DNA of 26,265 bases, from the NCBI GenBank assembly GCA_041390465.1, contig JAWKPW010000078.1, positions 1 through 26,265 on the forward strand, read 5' to 3'. A program made the translations under genes and the position numbers. Positions 1 through 7,162 of this stretch are shown here, in pieces. Origin of the DNA: JAABRU01 sp041390465 (GTDB lineage Bacteria > Desulfobacterota > Desulfobacteria > Desulfobacterales > Desulfococcaceae). The first letter of the stretch is position 1. Every line of letters begins with the position of its first letter. Below the pieces are notes generated by a model that saw only the letters and a program-made list of their open reading frames with translations, did no database searches and was not told where the DNA came from.

Positions 1-187
1 CCGGACAACGGACGTCACGGGCATACTCAATCTGCCCGAGGGCGTGGAAATGGTCATGCCCGGTGACAATGTGAAAATCACCGCGGAACTCATCACCCCC
101 ATCGCCATGGAAAAGGAACTCCGCTTCGCCATCCGCGAGGGCGGACGCACCGTCGGCGCAGGCGTGGTAAGTGAGATAATCCAGTAA
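1..187 (+). CDS. tuf: Elongation factor Tu, C-terminal fragment
   Basis: This is the last 61 codons of an open frame entering from the left edge, ending at TAA 185-187. The residues TTDVTGILNLPEGVEMVMPGDN and the ending REGGRTVGAGVVSEII are the EF-Tu domain 3 signature. EF-Tu is the GTPase that delivers aminoacyl-tRNA to the ribosomal A site. A tuf gene directly upstream of rpsJ is the usual str-S10 junction in many bacteria. Only 15 to 21 bases separate it from rpsJ, so co-transcription is likely. The N-terminal GTPase domain is outside the window. Confidence 0.97.
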   Translation, partial: RTTDVTGILNLPEGVEMVMPGDNVKITAELITPIAMEKELRFAIREGGRTVGAGVVSEIIQ

Positions 188-202
188 CAGGATATGCAAT
201 CC

Positions 203-514
203 ATGATAATGAACAGTAAAATCAGAATCCGTCTGAAAGCCTATGATCATAAACTGCTGGATCAGTCCGCAGCAGATATAGTGGACACTGCAAACAAAAC
301 AGGGGCCAGGGTTGTCGGACCCATACCTCTTCCCACGGATATCAGCAAATACTGCGTTCTCCGGTCCCCGCACATTGACAAAAAATCCCGTGAGCAGTTT
401 GAAATGCGGACCCATAAACGGCTGCTGGATATCCTGGATCCCACCCAGCAGACAGTGGATGCCCTGATGAAACTGGATCTGTCACCGGGCGTGGATGTGG
501 AAATCAAACTATAG
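203..514 (+). CDS. rpsJ: 30S ribosomal protein S10
   Basis: S10 is a small-subunit head protein (NusE in antitermination complexes). The frame carries IRIRLKAYDHKLLDQS near the start, GPIPLPT and the HKRLLDILDPTQQTVDALMKLDL ending, all S10 hallmarks. Three in-frame ATGs exist at 194, 203 and 209. The AGGA at 189-192 is too close to 194 and about 10 bases from 203, giving a 103-residue protein, the usual S10 length. ATG 209 gives 101 residues and cannot be excluded. It is the first gene of the S10 cluster, directly after tuf. Confidence 0.96.
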   Translation: MIMNSKIRIRLKAYDHKLLDQSAADIVDTANKTGARVVGPIPLPTDISKYCVLRSPHIDKKSREQFEMRTHKRLLDILDPTQQTVDALMKLDLSPGVDVEIKL

Positions 515-534
515 CCGTACAGAGGACAAGGGTT

Positions 535-1167
535 ATGTGTAAAGGACTGATCGGAAAGAAAATAGGAATGACCGGCATTTTTTCGCCGGAAGGAAGGCGT
601 GTCCCTGTGACAGTTGTGCAGGTCGGTCCGTGTGTGGTTACCCAAATCAAAACCACAGCCGCAGACGGATACAATGCCCTGCAACTGGGATTCGGGACAA
701 AAAAGGAATCCCGTATGACCAAACCCCTGAAAAACCACATTTTGAAAAGTGGACTCAGCACATGCGCCGTGCTGCGGGAGTTTTCTGTGTCCAATCCGGA
801 TGAATACAAGCTTGGACAGGTCATCGGCACAGAACTTTTCAATGTGGGCGAAAAGATCCGGGTAAGCGGGAAAAGCAAGGGCCGGGGATTTTCCGGAGTG
901 GTGAAAAGGCACGGATTTGGCGGCGGACGCAAGACCCATGGTGGCAAATGTTACAGAATACCCGGTTCTGTCGGATCCAGTGCATGGCCGTCCAAGGTGG
1001 CAAAAGGAAAAAAACTGCCCGGTCAATACGGAAATGTGAAATGTACAGTAAAAAATCTGGAAATAGTTGATATCCGTCCGGAAGAGAATCTTATTCTGAT
1101 AAAAGGCGCTGTTCCGGGGCATATATCAGGCCTGCTTACTGTGGAAAAGACCGGGATTTCCAAATAA
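535..1167 (+). CDS. rplC: 50S ribosomal protein L3
   Basis: This 210-residue protein begins MCKGLIGKKIGMT and carries the L3 signature GSVGSSAWPSKVAKGKKLPGQYG at about residues 144-166. Gln164 in the GQYG loop is the residue that PrmB methylates in the family. L3 nucleates 23S rRNA folding near the peptidyl-transferase centre. Start ATG 535 is about 20 bases after rpsJ, preceded by an AGAGGACAAGG purine stretch. Length is normal. A 64-base spacer separates it from rplD, longer than most gaps in this operon. Confidence 0.97.
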   Translation: MCKGLIGKKIGMTGIFSPEGRRVPVTVVQVGPCVVTQIKTTAADGYNALQLGFGTKKESRMTKPLKNHILKSGLSTCAVLREFSVSNPDEYKLGQVIGTELFNVGEKIRVSGKSKGRGFSGVVKRHGFGGGRKTHGGKCYRIPGSVGSSAWPSKVAKGKKLPGQYGNVKCTVKNLEIVDIRPEENLILIKGAVPGHISGLLTVEKTGISK

Positions 1168-1231
1168 ATACTGTGTGAAAGCAAAAACGGACGTCACCTT
1201 TGACAGGAAGACGACCGATGCGGAGTGAGTT

Positions 1232-1855
1232 ATGGCTGTCGTAGATGTACTCAATAGCAAAGGCGAAAAAGTTTCGGAAATGGAACTGACAGATGCCGTG
1301 TTCAATGTGGAGGTCAAACCCGCTGTGCTGCACGAGGTGGTTGTCATGCAACTCGCCGGCAGACGGGAAGGATCGGCCTCTGTGAAGCGCCGCGGTGATG
1401 TCAAGGGGAGCACACGCAAACTTTTTCGTCAGAAAGGCACGGGCAGGGCTCGGAGGGGGGATATCAAATCTCCCCTGCTCAGAGGCGGAGGATCGGTTTT
1501 CGGACCAAGCCCAAGATCTTATGAATACAAGGTTCCCAAAAAAGTCAGAAGGCTGGCTCTCAGAATGGCTTTGAGCAGCAAACTGCGGGAAAATGAACTC
1601 ACCGTGCTGGATCGCCTGGAAATGGAACGGATTAAGACAAAGGATTTTCTTGCCGTCATTCAGACTCTGGGAAAAAACAATGTGCTTCTTGTCATTGATC
1701 AGAAGGACGAAAAACTGGAACTTTCCTCCCGGAATATTCCCCAGGTGAAGGTTATGCGGAGCGAGGGGCTGAATGTGTATGATGTGCTCAAATACAAAGA
1801 TGTCATACTGCTGGAGCCCGCGGTGAGGACAATTGAAGGGAGGCTGGCGGCGTGA
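1232..1855 (+). CDS. rplD: 50S ribosomal protein L4
   Basis: This 207-residue protein contains the L4 exit-tunnel loop: RRGDVKGSTRKLFRQKGTGRARRGDIKSPLLRGGG at about residues 53-87, followed by GPSPRSYEYKVPKKVRRLALRMALS. L4 is an early assembly protein of the large subunit. In enterobacteria it also represses the S10 operon, but no equivalent leader can be judged here because the operon start is outside the window. The last base of its penultimate codon begins a GTGA overlap with the GTG start of rplW, indicating translational coupling. Confidence 0.97.
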   Translation: MAVVDVLNSKGEKVSEMELTDAVFNVEVKPAVLHEVVVMQLAGRREGSASVKRRGDVKGSTRKLFRQKGTGRARRGDIKSPLLRGGGSVFGPSPRSYEYKVPKKVRRLALRMALSSKLRENELTVLDRLEMERIKTKDFLAVIQTLGKNNVLLVIDQKDEKLELSSRNIPQVKVMRSEGLNVYDVLKYKDVILLEPAVRTIEGRLAA

Positions 1856-2138
1856 AAGAATTTTACGATATTATCAGGCGCCCTCTGATTACGGAGAAAA
1901 CCACCCGGCTGAAAGAAGCCTGCAACCAATTTTCATTTGAAGTGGATTCCCGATCCAACCGGATCGAAATTGGCGCTGTGGAAAAGATTTCAATGTGCGC
2001 GCCTCGATGTCCGGACGATGATGTGAAGGGGAAAGTCAAACGGAGAGGCCGGATTGTCGGGAAGCGCAGGGACTGGAAGAAAGCAATTGTGACATTGATG
2101 TCTTCGGCGAACGGATTGAGTTTTCTGAAGGGGTATAA
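1852..2138 (+). CDS. rplW: 50S ribosomal protein L23, frame broken by small indels
   Basis: The start is GTG 1852, overlapping the rplD stop. MKEFYDIIRRPLITEKTTRLKEACNQFSFEVD and VKGKVKRRGRIVGKRRDWKKAIVTL are clear L23 segments. The raw frame does not give a normal protein. The expected NVRVLDVRTM segment appears only if single bases are restored near 1990, 2000 and 2031. A fourth missing base near 2095 is needed to reach ERIEF-EGV and the TAA at 2136-2138. The 287-base corrected span fits the usual 95-97 residues. L23 lies at the exit tunnel and docks trigger factor and SRP. Because it is essential, I infer sequence errors, not a pseudogene. Read uncorrected, the frame runs on into rplB and yields a false 165-residue product. 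Confidence 0.88.
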
Positions 2139-2153
2139 TGCCGAGGAGTGGGA

Positions 2154-2973
2154 ATGGCTAGGTAAAAAAGACAAAACCACGTCACCCGGACGCAGATTTC
2201 AGGAATATGCGAGCCGTGAGGAAATCACCCGGGAAGAACCTGAAAAAAGCCTGCTGAAAGTCCTGAAGAAAAAAGGCGTCGCAGAATGTCTACTGCATCA
2301 CCTGCCGTCATCGCGGAGGCGGAAACAAAAGGCACTACCGGATCATTGACTTTAAAAGGGACAAAATCGGAATTCCTGCAAAAGTCGCTTCCATTGAATA
2401 TGATCCCAACCGCAGTGCGCGTATCGCACTGCTCCATTACGCAGACGGTGAGAAGCGCTACATCCTGCTCCTTCCATCTTTCTGTGGGGGATGATATCAT
2501 GTCCGGTCCGGATGCGGATATCCGTCCGGGCAATACTCTGCCCCTGAAGAATATTCCCCTGGGAACCCACATTCACAATATTGAGCTGAAAGTGGGCAAG
2601 GGCGGACAAATCGTCAGAAGTGCGGGAACTTTTTGCCCAGCTTATGGCAAAAGAGGATCGCTATGCGTTGATCGCTTCCCCGTGAGAAGTGCGCATGGTG
2701 CTGCTGACCTGTATGGCCACCATCGGACAGGTGGGAAATGTGGTGCATGAGAATGTTTCCCTAGGCAAAGCCGGAAGAAAACGGTGGATGGGCAGACGTC
2801 CCAGCGTGCGCGGAGTTGCCATGAATCCTGTGGATCATCCCATGGGCGGAGGTGAGGGGCGATCTTCAGGCGGACGTCATCCCTGTACGCCTTGGGGAGT
2901 GCCCACCAAGGGGTACAAAACCCGGAAAAACAAAAGCACAGATCGCTTTATTGTGAAAAGGCGTGGCAAATGA
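2154..2973 (+). CDS. rplB: 50S ribosomal protein L2, frame broken by small indels
   Basis: ATG 2154 follows GAGGAG (2143-2148) at good spacing, but the raw frame hits TAA after three codons. L2 segments then appear in order in different frames: TSPGRRFQEYASREEITREEPEKSLLKVLKKKG, RHRGGGNKRHYRIIDFKRDKIGIPAKVASIEYDPNRSARIALLHYADGEKRYIL, then SGPDADIRPGNTLPLKNIPLGTHIHNIELKVGKGGQIVRSAGTF, and finally VRMVLLTCMATIGQVGNVVHENVSLGKAGRKRWMGRRPSVRGVAMNPVDHPMGGGEGR to the TGA at 2971-2973. Indels are inferred near 2160, 2274, 2295, 2467-2477, 2634 and 2673-2686. The last third, with the catalytic-region His of NPVDHPMGGGEGR, is intact. L2 supports 23S rRNA at the peptidyl-transferase centre. Confidence 0.9.
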
Positions 2974-2983
2974 CAGGAAATGT

Positions 2984-3010
2984 TCCGGTCCGCCATCGAT
3001 GGCGGACGGA
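2984..3010 (+). promoter_or_regulatory. Strong palindrome in the rplB-rpsS spacer
   Basis: The 58-base spacer holds a perfect 20-base palindrome at 2988-3007 (GTCCGCCATCGATGGCGGAC), extended by TCC/GGA around one bulged G. In mRNA this would fold into a stable hairpin about 20 bases upstream of the rpsS start. No T-run follows, so it does not look like a terminator. It could be an RNA processing or stability element, or a protein-binding site. The function is not known. Confidence 0.5.
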
Positions 3011-3031
3011 TGAAAACTTGCAGGAGAAATT

Positions 3032-3313
3032 ATGCCCAGGTCATTGAAAAAAGGACCCTTTATCGACCAAAAACTGATGATGAAAGTGCAGGCAGCCCAG
3101 GAAAGCAGGAGCAGCAGGGTAATCAAAACCTGGTCCCGGCGTTCGACCATTATACCGGAAATGGTCGGCATTACACTGGCGGTTCATAACGGGAAAAAGT
3201 TTGTTCCGGTTTTTGTGACAGAAAACATGGTCGGACACAAACTGGGAGAGTTTTCACCGACACGGACTTTTTACGGGCATGCCGGAGACAAGAAATCCAA
3301 AGTCAAGAAGTAA
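3032..3313 (+). CDS. rpsS: 30S ribosomal protein S19
   Basis: This 93-residue protein begins MPRSLKKGPFIDQKLMMKV and contains the S19 block RSSTIIPEMVG-like RRSTIIPEMVGITLAVHNGKKFVPVFVTENMVGHKLGEFSPTRTFYGHAGDKK. S19 sits in the head of the small subunit with S13 and contacts tRNA. The ATG follows a GCAGGAGAAATT ribosome-binding site. The gene is undamaged, in contrast to rplB just upstream. The basic C-terminus (KKSKVKK) is normal. Confidence 0.97.
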   Translation: MPRSLKKGPFIDQKLMMKVQAAQESRSSRVIKTWSRRSTIIPEMVGITLAVHNGKKFVPVFVTENMVGHKLGEFSPTRTFYGHAGDKKSKVKK

Positions 3314-3328
3314 AAGGGGAATGTTGCA

Positions 3329-3670
3329 ATGGAGGTCAGAGCTGTATTACGGTATGTGCGCATTTCTCCGCAGAAAGTCCGTACCCTGATCGGCGCAGTA
3401 AAAGGCCAGGATGTGGAAACGGGTCTGAACAGGCTCCGGTTTATGCCGCAGAAAGGCGCAGGCATTCTGGAGAAACTGATTCGCTCTGCGGTGGCAAATG
3501 CAGATCAGAACAGGGGAATGGATGTGGACTCACTGGTTATTCGGAATATTACCGCAGATCAGGGGCCGATGCTCAAACGCTTCAGGGCAAGAGCCCGGGG
3601 CAGAGGAGCCCGGATATTGAAAAGGACCGCCCACATAACGGTCACTTTGGCTGAAAATTCAAGGAGGTAA
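3329..3670 (+). CDS. rplV: 50S ribosomal protein L22
   Basis: This 113-residue protein starts MEVRAVLRYVRISPQKVRTLIGAVKGQ and carries the L22 beta-hairpin and ending RFRARARGRGARILKRTAHITVTLAE. L22 lines the exit tunnel with L4 and is a known site of macrolide-resistance changes; the loop here looks ordinary. The start ATG follows GGGGAATGTTGCA. An AGGAGG at its 3' end (about 3662-3667) serves as the ribosome-binding site of rpsC. Confidence 0.97.
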   Translation: MEVRAVLRYVRISPQKVRTLIGAVKGQDVETGLNRLRFMPQKGAGILEKLIRSAVANADQNRGMDVDSLVIRNITADQGPMLKRFRARARGRGARILKRTAHITVTLAENSRR

Positions 3671-3674
3671 ACGC

Positions 3675-4328
3675 TTGGGGCAGAAAGTTAATCCTGTGGG
3701 GCTGAGGCTCGGCATTGTCAGAACATGGGAGTCGCGCTGGTATGCAGGCAAAAAATATGCGGATTATATTCTTGAAGATCACAATATCCGCAAATTTGTC
3801 AAAAAGAAACTGTATCATGCGGGCATTTCCAGAATAGAAATTGAAAGATCCTCCAAGCGCGTCAGACTGCGGATTTTTACCGCCCGCCCGGGGATCGTTA
3901 TCGGCAAAAAGGGAGCGGAAATTGAAATCCTGAGAAAAGAACTGGAAAAAATGATTTCCCAGGAAGTGCTGATTGACATTCAGGAAGTGCGCAAACCTGA
4001 AATGGATGCCCAGTTGGTGGCGGAAAATGTTGCCGTGCAGGTGGAGAGGCGTGTGGCATTCCGCAGAGCCATGAAACGGAGCGTCACATCGGCCATGCGT
4101 TTCGGAGCCAAAGGCATCAAAATTATCTGTGCAGGCCGGCTGGGCGGAGCCGAGATGGCCCGGACTGAATGGTACAGAGAGGGAAGGGTTCCTCTGCATA
4201 CCCTGAGAGCTGATGTGGATTACGGTTTCGCGGAGGCACGCACCACCTATGGCATTGTGGGCGTAAAAGTTTTTATCTTCAAAGGCGAAATCTTAAAGAA
4301 GGAAGCCATTGGAGCGGGCGACAATTAA
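3675..4328 (+). CDS. rpsC: 30S ribosomal protein S3
   Basis: This 217-residue protein begins (M)GQKVNPVGLRLGIVRTWESRWYA and has the type-II KH motif RPGIVIGKKGAEIEILRKEL (about residues 74-93), then the S3 C-terminal domain SVTSAMRFGAKGIKIICAGRLGGAEMARTEWYREGRVPLHTLRADVDYG. S3 forms part of the mRNA entry channel. The initiator is TTG at 3675, chosen because AGGAGG lies seven bases upstream and the conserved GQKVNP sequence begins immediately after it. Confidence 0.97.
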   Translation: MGQKVNPVGLRLGIVRTWESRWYAGKKYADYILEDHNIRKFVKKKLYHAGISRIEIERSSKRVRLRIFTARPGIVIGKKGAEIEILRKELEKMISQEVLIDIQEVRKPEMDAQLVAENVAVQVERRVAFRRAMKRSVTSAMRFGAKGIKIICAGRLGGAEMARTEWYREGRVPLHTLRADVDYGFAEARTTYGIVGVKVFIFKGEILKKEAIGAGDN

Positions 4329-4346
4329 GCGGGGAGGACAGGAAAC

Positions 4347-4763
4347 ATGCTGAGTCCCAAAAGAGTCAGATTTCGAAAACAGCAGAAAGGCAAGATGCGT
4401 GGGACAGCCCGACGCGGCTGCAATCTCAGTTTCGGCCAGTTCGGATTGCAGGCTTTGGAATGCGGATGGATTACTGCCAAGCAGATTGAGGCTGCCCGTA
4501 TTGCCATGACCCGTCATGTCAAGAGAGGCGGAAAGATGTGGATCCGGATTTTTCCGGACAAACCCTATACCAAAAAACCTGCCGAAGTCAGAATGGGCAA
4601 GGGAAAGGGTGCCCCAGAGGGCTGGGTGGCCGTAATCCGGCCGGGAAGAATCCTTTATGAAATGGAAGGAATTCCTGTGGAACTGGCCCGGGAGGCTTTG
4701 AGACTGGCTTCATACAAACTTCCCATCCGGACACGATTCATAGAAAGGGGAGATGTATTATGA
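4347..4763 (+). CDS. rplP: 50S ribosomal protein L16
   Basis: This 138-residue protein starts MLSPKRVRFRKQQKGKMRG and shows L16 features: FGQFGLQALECGWITAKQIEAARIAMTRHVKRGGKMWIRIFPDKPYTKKPAEVRMGKGKGAPEGWVAVIRPGRILYEMEG. The conserved Arg in the RMGKGKG region is the family's hydroxylation area. L16 binds 5S rRNA and 23S rRNA near the A-site tRNA elbow. The stop TGA 4761-4763 overlaps the ATG of rpmC at 4760, so the two genes are translationally coupled. Confidence 0.97.
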   Translation: MLSPKRVRFRKQQKGKMRGTARRGCNLSFGQFGLQALECGWITAKQIEAARIAMTRHVKRGGKMWIRIFPDKPYTKKPAEVRMGKGKGAPEGWVAVIRPGRILYEMEGIPVELAREALRLASYKLPIRTRFIERGDVL

Positions 4764-4960
4764 AGGCGAGTGAGATACGGGAGATGAGTCCGGATGAGAT
4801 GCAGAGCAGGATTGCGGATCTGAAAGAGGAATATTTCAATCTGCGTTTTCAGCACAGCATCGGTCAACTGGAAAATCCCCAAAAAATCAGGCAGACCCGC
4901 CGCGATATTGCAAGGATTAAAACGATTGTAAGAGAGTCGGAAATCAAAGGCAGAGGCTGA
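4760..4960 (+). CDS. rpmC: 50S ribosomal protein L29
   Basis: This small, highly charged 66-residue protein reads MKASEIREMSPDEMQSRIADLKEEYFNLRFQHSIGQLENPQKIRQTRRDIARIKTIVRE, a typical two-helix L29 that sits at the tunnel exit beside L23. The start overlaps the rplP stop by four bases (ATGA). rpsQ follows after five bases. Length and composition are normal. Confidence 0.96.
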   Translation: MKASEIREMSPDEMQSRIADLKEEYFNLRFQHSIGQLENPQKIRQTRRDIARIKTIVRESEIKGRG

Positions 4961-4965
4961 GAGCC

Positions 4966-5223
4966 ATGAAAAAACGAGGAATGAGAAGACAGCTGATCGG
5001 AATGATCGTAAGCAACAGGATGGACAAAACCGTCATTGTTCTGGTTGAAAGACTGGTGAAACATCCCCTGTACCACAAATACGTCAGAAGACGGGTCCGA
5101 TTTGCGGCACATGATGAAAACAATGTCTGTCAGATTGGGGACAAGGTGCTGATCACCGGATCACGGCCCATCAGCAAAACGAAAAGATGGCGTGTAAGCG
5201 AAATTCTCGTAAAAGCTGTGTAA
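4966..5223 (+). CDS. rpsQ: 30S ribosomal protein S17
   Basis: This 85-residue OB-fold protein contains QLIGMIVSNRMDKTVIVLVERLVKHPLYHKYVRRRVRFAAHDENN and GDKVLITGSRPISKTKRWRVSEIL, the S17 core. S17 is a primary 16S rRNA binder in the body of the small subunit. It starts five bases after rpmC. A GAGAG before ATG 4966 lies inside the rpmC 3' end. Nothing is unusual. Confidence 0.97.
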   Translation: MKKRGMRRQLIGMIVSNRMDKTVIVLVERLVKHPLYHKYVRRRVRFAAHDENNVCQIGDKVLITGSRPISKTKRWRVSEILVKAV

Positions 5224-5239
5224 GGTAGGGGAAAGAGAA

Positions 5240-5608
5240 ATGATTCAGACAGAAACCAGGCTGACCGTGGCAGACAATTCAGGGGCAAAGGTGCTTTACT
5301 GCATCAAAGTGCTTGGAGGAACCCGAAGAAGATACGCCAGTATCGGGGATGTCATTGTTGTCAGCGTCAAAGAGGCCATACCCAATGCCAAGGTCAAAAA
5401 AGGCGATGTGTTGAAAGCCGTGGTGGTCCGGACCAAAAAGGAGATTCAGCGGCCGGACGGATCCTATATCCGTTTTGATGACAATTCTGCTGTGCTGATC
5501 AATGCCGGAAGGGAGCCCATCGGAACCCGAATCTTCGGACCTGTGGCCAGAGAACTGCGGGCCAGGAAATTCATGAAGATAATTTCTCTGGCACCTGAGG
5601 TGCTTTAG
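5240..5608 (+). CDS. rplN: 50S ribosomal protein L14
   Basis: This is a 122-residue protein, exactly the common bacterial L14 length. It begins MIQTETRLTVADNSGAKVLYCIKVLGG and ends FGPVARELRARKFMKIISLAPEVL. It also contains the L14 signature segment AVVVRTKKEIQRPDGSYIRFDDNSAVLIN. L14 forms intersubunit bridge contacts and is the docking site of the silencing factor RsfS. The start follows GGTAGGGGAAAGAGAA. Confidence 0.97.
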   Translation: MIQTETRLTVADNSGAKVLYCIKVLGGTRRRYASIGDVIVVSVKEAIPNAKVKKGDVLKAVVVRTKKEIQRPDGSYIRFDDNSAVLINAGREPIGTRIFGPVARELRARKFMKIISLAPEVL

Positions 5609-5640
5609 ACCCGTCCCGTCTGACTGTGGAGATGTGAAGG

Positions 5641-5969
5641 ATGACAAGAAACAAGTGCCGTATCAAAAAGGAAGACAAGGTCAAAATCATTGCCGGAAAA
5701 GACAAGGGAAAAGTCGGCAGGATTTTGAAAATTGACAGGAAGAAAAGCCGGGTTCTGGTGGAAAAGACACATGGTGAAGCGTCATGTCAGACCGAACGCA
5801 CAGAAATCGGCAGGGCGGAATTGTGGAGAGAGAGGCACCGATACACTGGTCCAATGTGATGCTGATGTGCAGCAAGTGCATGAACCCGGTGCGTATCAAG
5901 ATGCAGCGGCTTGAAGATGGCAAAAACATGCGGGTTTGCAGAAAATGCAATGAAATCATTGATGCCTAG
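5641..5969 (+). CDS. rplX: 50S ribosomal protein L24, frame broken by two indels
   Basis: The N-terminal KOW region KKEDKVKIIAGKDKGKVGRILKIDRKKSRVLVEKTH is in one frame. The continuation MVKRHVRPNAQ lies in a second frame from 5771. NRQGGIVEREAPIHWSNVMLMCSKCMNPVRIKMQRLEDGKNMRVCRKCNEIIDA lies in a third, ending at TAG 5967-5969. Restoring two bases at the CACA run near 5767-5770 and two A's in the run at 5804-5806 gives one continuous L24. The C-terminal CxxC...CxxC pair is the zinc-ribbon form of L24. Uncorrected, the first frame stops at 5859 with a nonsense tail. I infer sequencing or assembly errors, because L24 is an assembly-initiator protein and all conserved segments survive. Confidence 0.9.
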
Positions 5970-5990
5970 AATCGCTGCCGGAGGTTTTTC

Positions 5991-6530
5991 ATGTCAGAGC
6001 TGAGAAGCTATTATGAAAATGAGGTTGTTCCCAAACTGGTGGAAAAGTTCGCTTACAGAAACCGGATGCAGATTCCGAAGCTGGAAAAGATTGTCCTGAA
6101 CATGGGAATGGGCGAAGCGATTCACAATATCAAGCTGATTGATTCCGCAGTGGAGGAACTCAGACTGATTGCAGGACAGCATCCGGTTGTCACCCGGGCC
6201 AAAAAATCCATAGCCGCGTTCAAACTTCGCGAGGGAATGCCCATAGGGTGCTGTGTCACCCTGCGCCGCGACCGGATGTATGATTTTTATTTCAAACTGG
6301 TCAATGTGGCACTGGCCCGTGTCCGCGATTTCCGGGGAATTTCAGGAAGGGCCTTTGACGGCCGCGGAAATTATTCTCTGGGTATTCGGGAACATATCAT
6401 TTTCCCGGAAATCGAATATGACAAAATTGACAAAATCAAGGGGCTGAATGTGACAGTGGTCACCACAGCGCGGACAGATGAAGAGGCAAAGGAACTGCTG
6501 AAACTCCTGGGGATGCCGTTCAGGAATTAA
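5991..6530 (+). CDS. rplE: 50S ribosomal protein L5
   Basis: This is a 179-residue protein, the standard L5 length. Its segments KLEKIVLNMGMGEAIHN, TRAKKSIAAFKLREGMPIGCCVTLRR, FRGISGRAFDGRGNYSLGIREHIIFPEIEYDKID and VTTARTDEEAKELLKLLGMPF are diagnostic. L5 binds 5S rRNA and the P-site tRNA in the central protuberance. The ATG follows CCGGAGGTTTTTC. An AGGAGG at its end serves rpsN. Confidence 0.97.
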   Translation: MSELRSYYENEVVPKLVEKFAYRNRMQIPKLEKIVLNMGMGEAIHNIKLIDSAVEELRLIAGQHPVVTRAKKSIAAFKLREGMPIGCCVTLRRDRMYDFYFKLVNVALARVRDFRGISGRAFDGRGNYSLGIREHIIFPEIEYDKIDKIKGLNVTVVTTARTDEEAKELLKLLGMPFRN

Positions 6531-6540
6531 GGAGGTTGGA

Positions 6541-6726
6541 GTGGCCAAAAAATCGCTCAGAATGAAAGCGGTGCGCAAACCCGGCTTTGCTGTCCGGGCA
6601 TACAACAGATGCCCCATGTGCGGAAGACCGAGGGCATATATGCGGAAGTTCGGTATCTGCCGTATCTGTTTTCGGAATCTCGCCTCCCAGGGCAGACTTC
6701 CGGGTGTTGTCAAATCGAGCTGGTAG
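6541..6726 (+). CDS. rpsN: 30S ribosomal protein S14, zinc-binding type
   Basis: This 61-residue short S14 starts at GTG 6541, just after GGAGG (6531-6535). Cysteines at residues 24, 27, 40 and 43 (CPMC...CRIC) form a zinc finger, so this is the 'Z' (C+) form rather than the longer zinc-free form. S14 binds the 3' domain of 16S rRNA in the head. The ending GVVKSSW is typical. Start choice rests on the Shine-Dalgarno site and on the conserved AKKSL N-terminus. Confidence 0.97.
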   Translation: MAKKSLRMKAVRKPGFAVRAYNRCPMCGRPRAYMRKFGICRICFRNLASQGRLPGVVKSSW

Positions 6727-6751
6727 TTTTCAAAGGTAAGGAGCACACAGA

Positions 6752-7150
6752 ATGACGTTGAGTGATCCCATTGCGGACATGCTGACCCGTATCCGAAATG
6801 CGGGAAAGGCAAAGTTTAACAGTGTGGATATCCCCGGATCGAATCTGAAGACCGAATTGGCAAAGGTGCTCAAGAACGAGGGGTATATCAGAAATTACAA
6901 ATTCATAAAGGATGACAGGCAGGGAATCCTGAGAGTTTATCTCAAATACGGTCCTGACAATGCACATGCGATCTTCCATCTGGAAAGGATCAGCAAACCG
7001 AGCCGGCGGGTCTATGTGAAACACAGGGATCTGAAACCCGTTCTGAACGGAACAGGCATTGCGGTTTTATCCACCTCCAGAGGCATAATGACAGATGCCC
7101 GTGCCCGAAGCGAAAAGATCGGGGGCGAGGTGCTGTGCAGGGTTTGGTAA
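6752..7150 (+). CDS. rpsH: 30S ribosomal protein S8
   Basis: This 132-residue protein contains MTLSDPIADMLTRIRNAGKAKFNSVDIPGSNLKTELAKVLKNEGYI and the S8 signature GTGIAVLSTSRGIMTDARARSEKIGGEVLCRVW at the C-terminus. S8 binds helix 21 of 16S rRNA; in E. coli it also represses the spc operon. ATG 6752 follows GGTAAGGAGCACACAGA. Length is normal, and the gene is undamaged. Confidence 0.97.
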   Translation: MTLSDPIADMLTRIRNAGKAKFNSVDIPGSNLKTELAKVLKNEGYIRNYKFIKDDRQGILRVYLKYGPDNAHAIFHLERISKPSRRVYVKHRDLKPVLNGTGIAVLSTSRGIMTDARARSEKIGGEVLCRVW

Positions 7151-7162
7151 GAGGAGCGACAA

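Noticed and set aside
1852..2973. rplW and rplB as decaying pseudogenes
   Set aside because: Both are essential, every conserved block is preserved, and the lesions are indels confined to one patch with no nonsense or missense decay.
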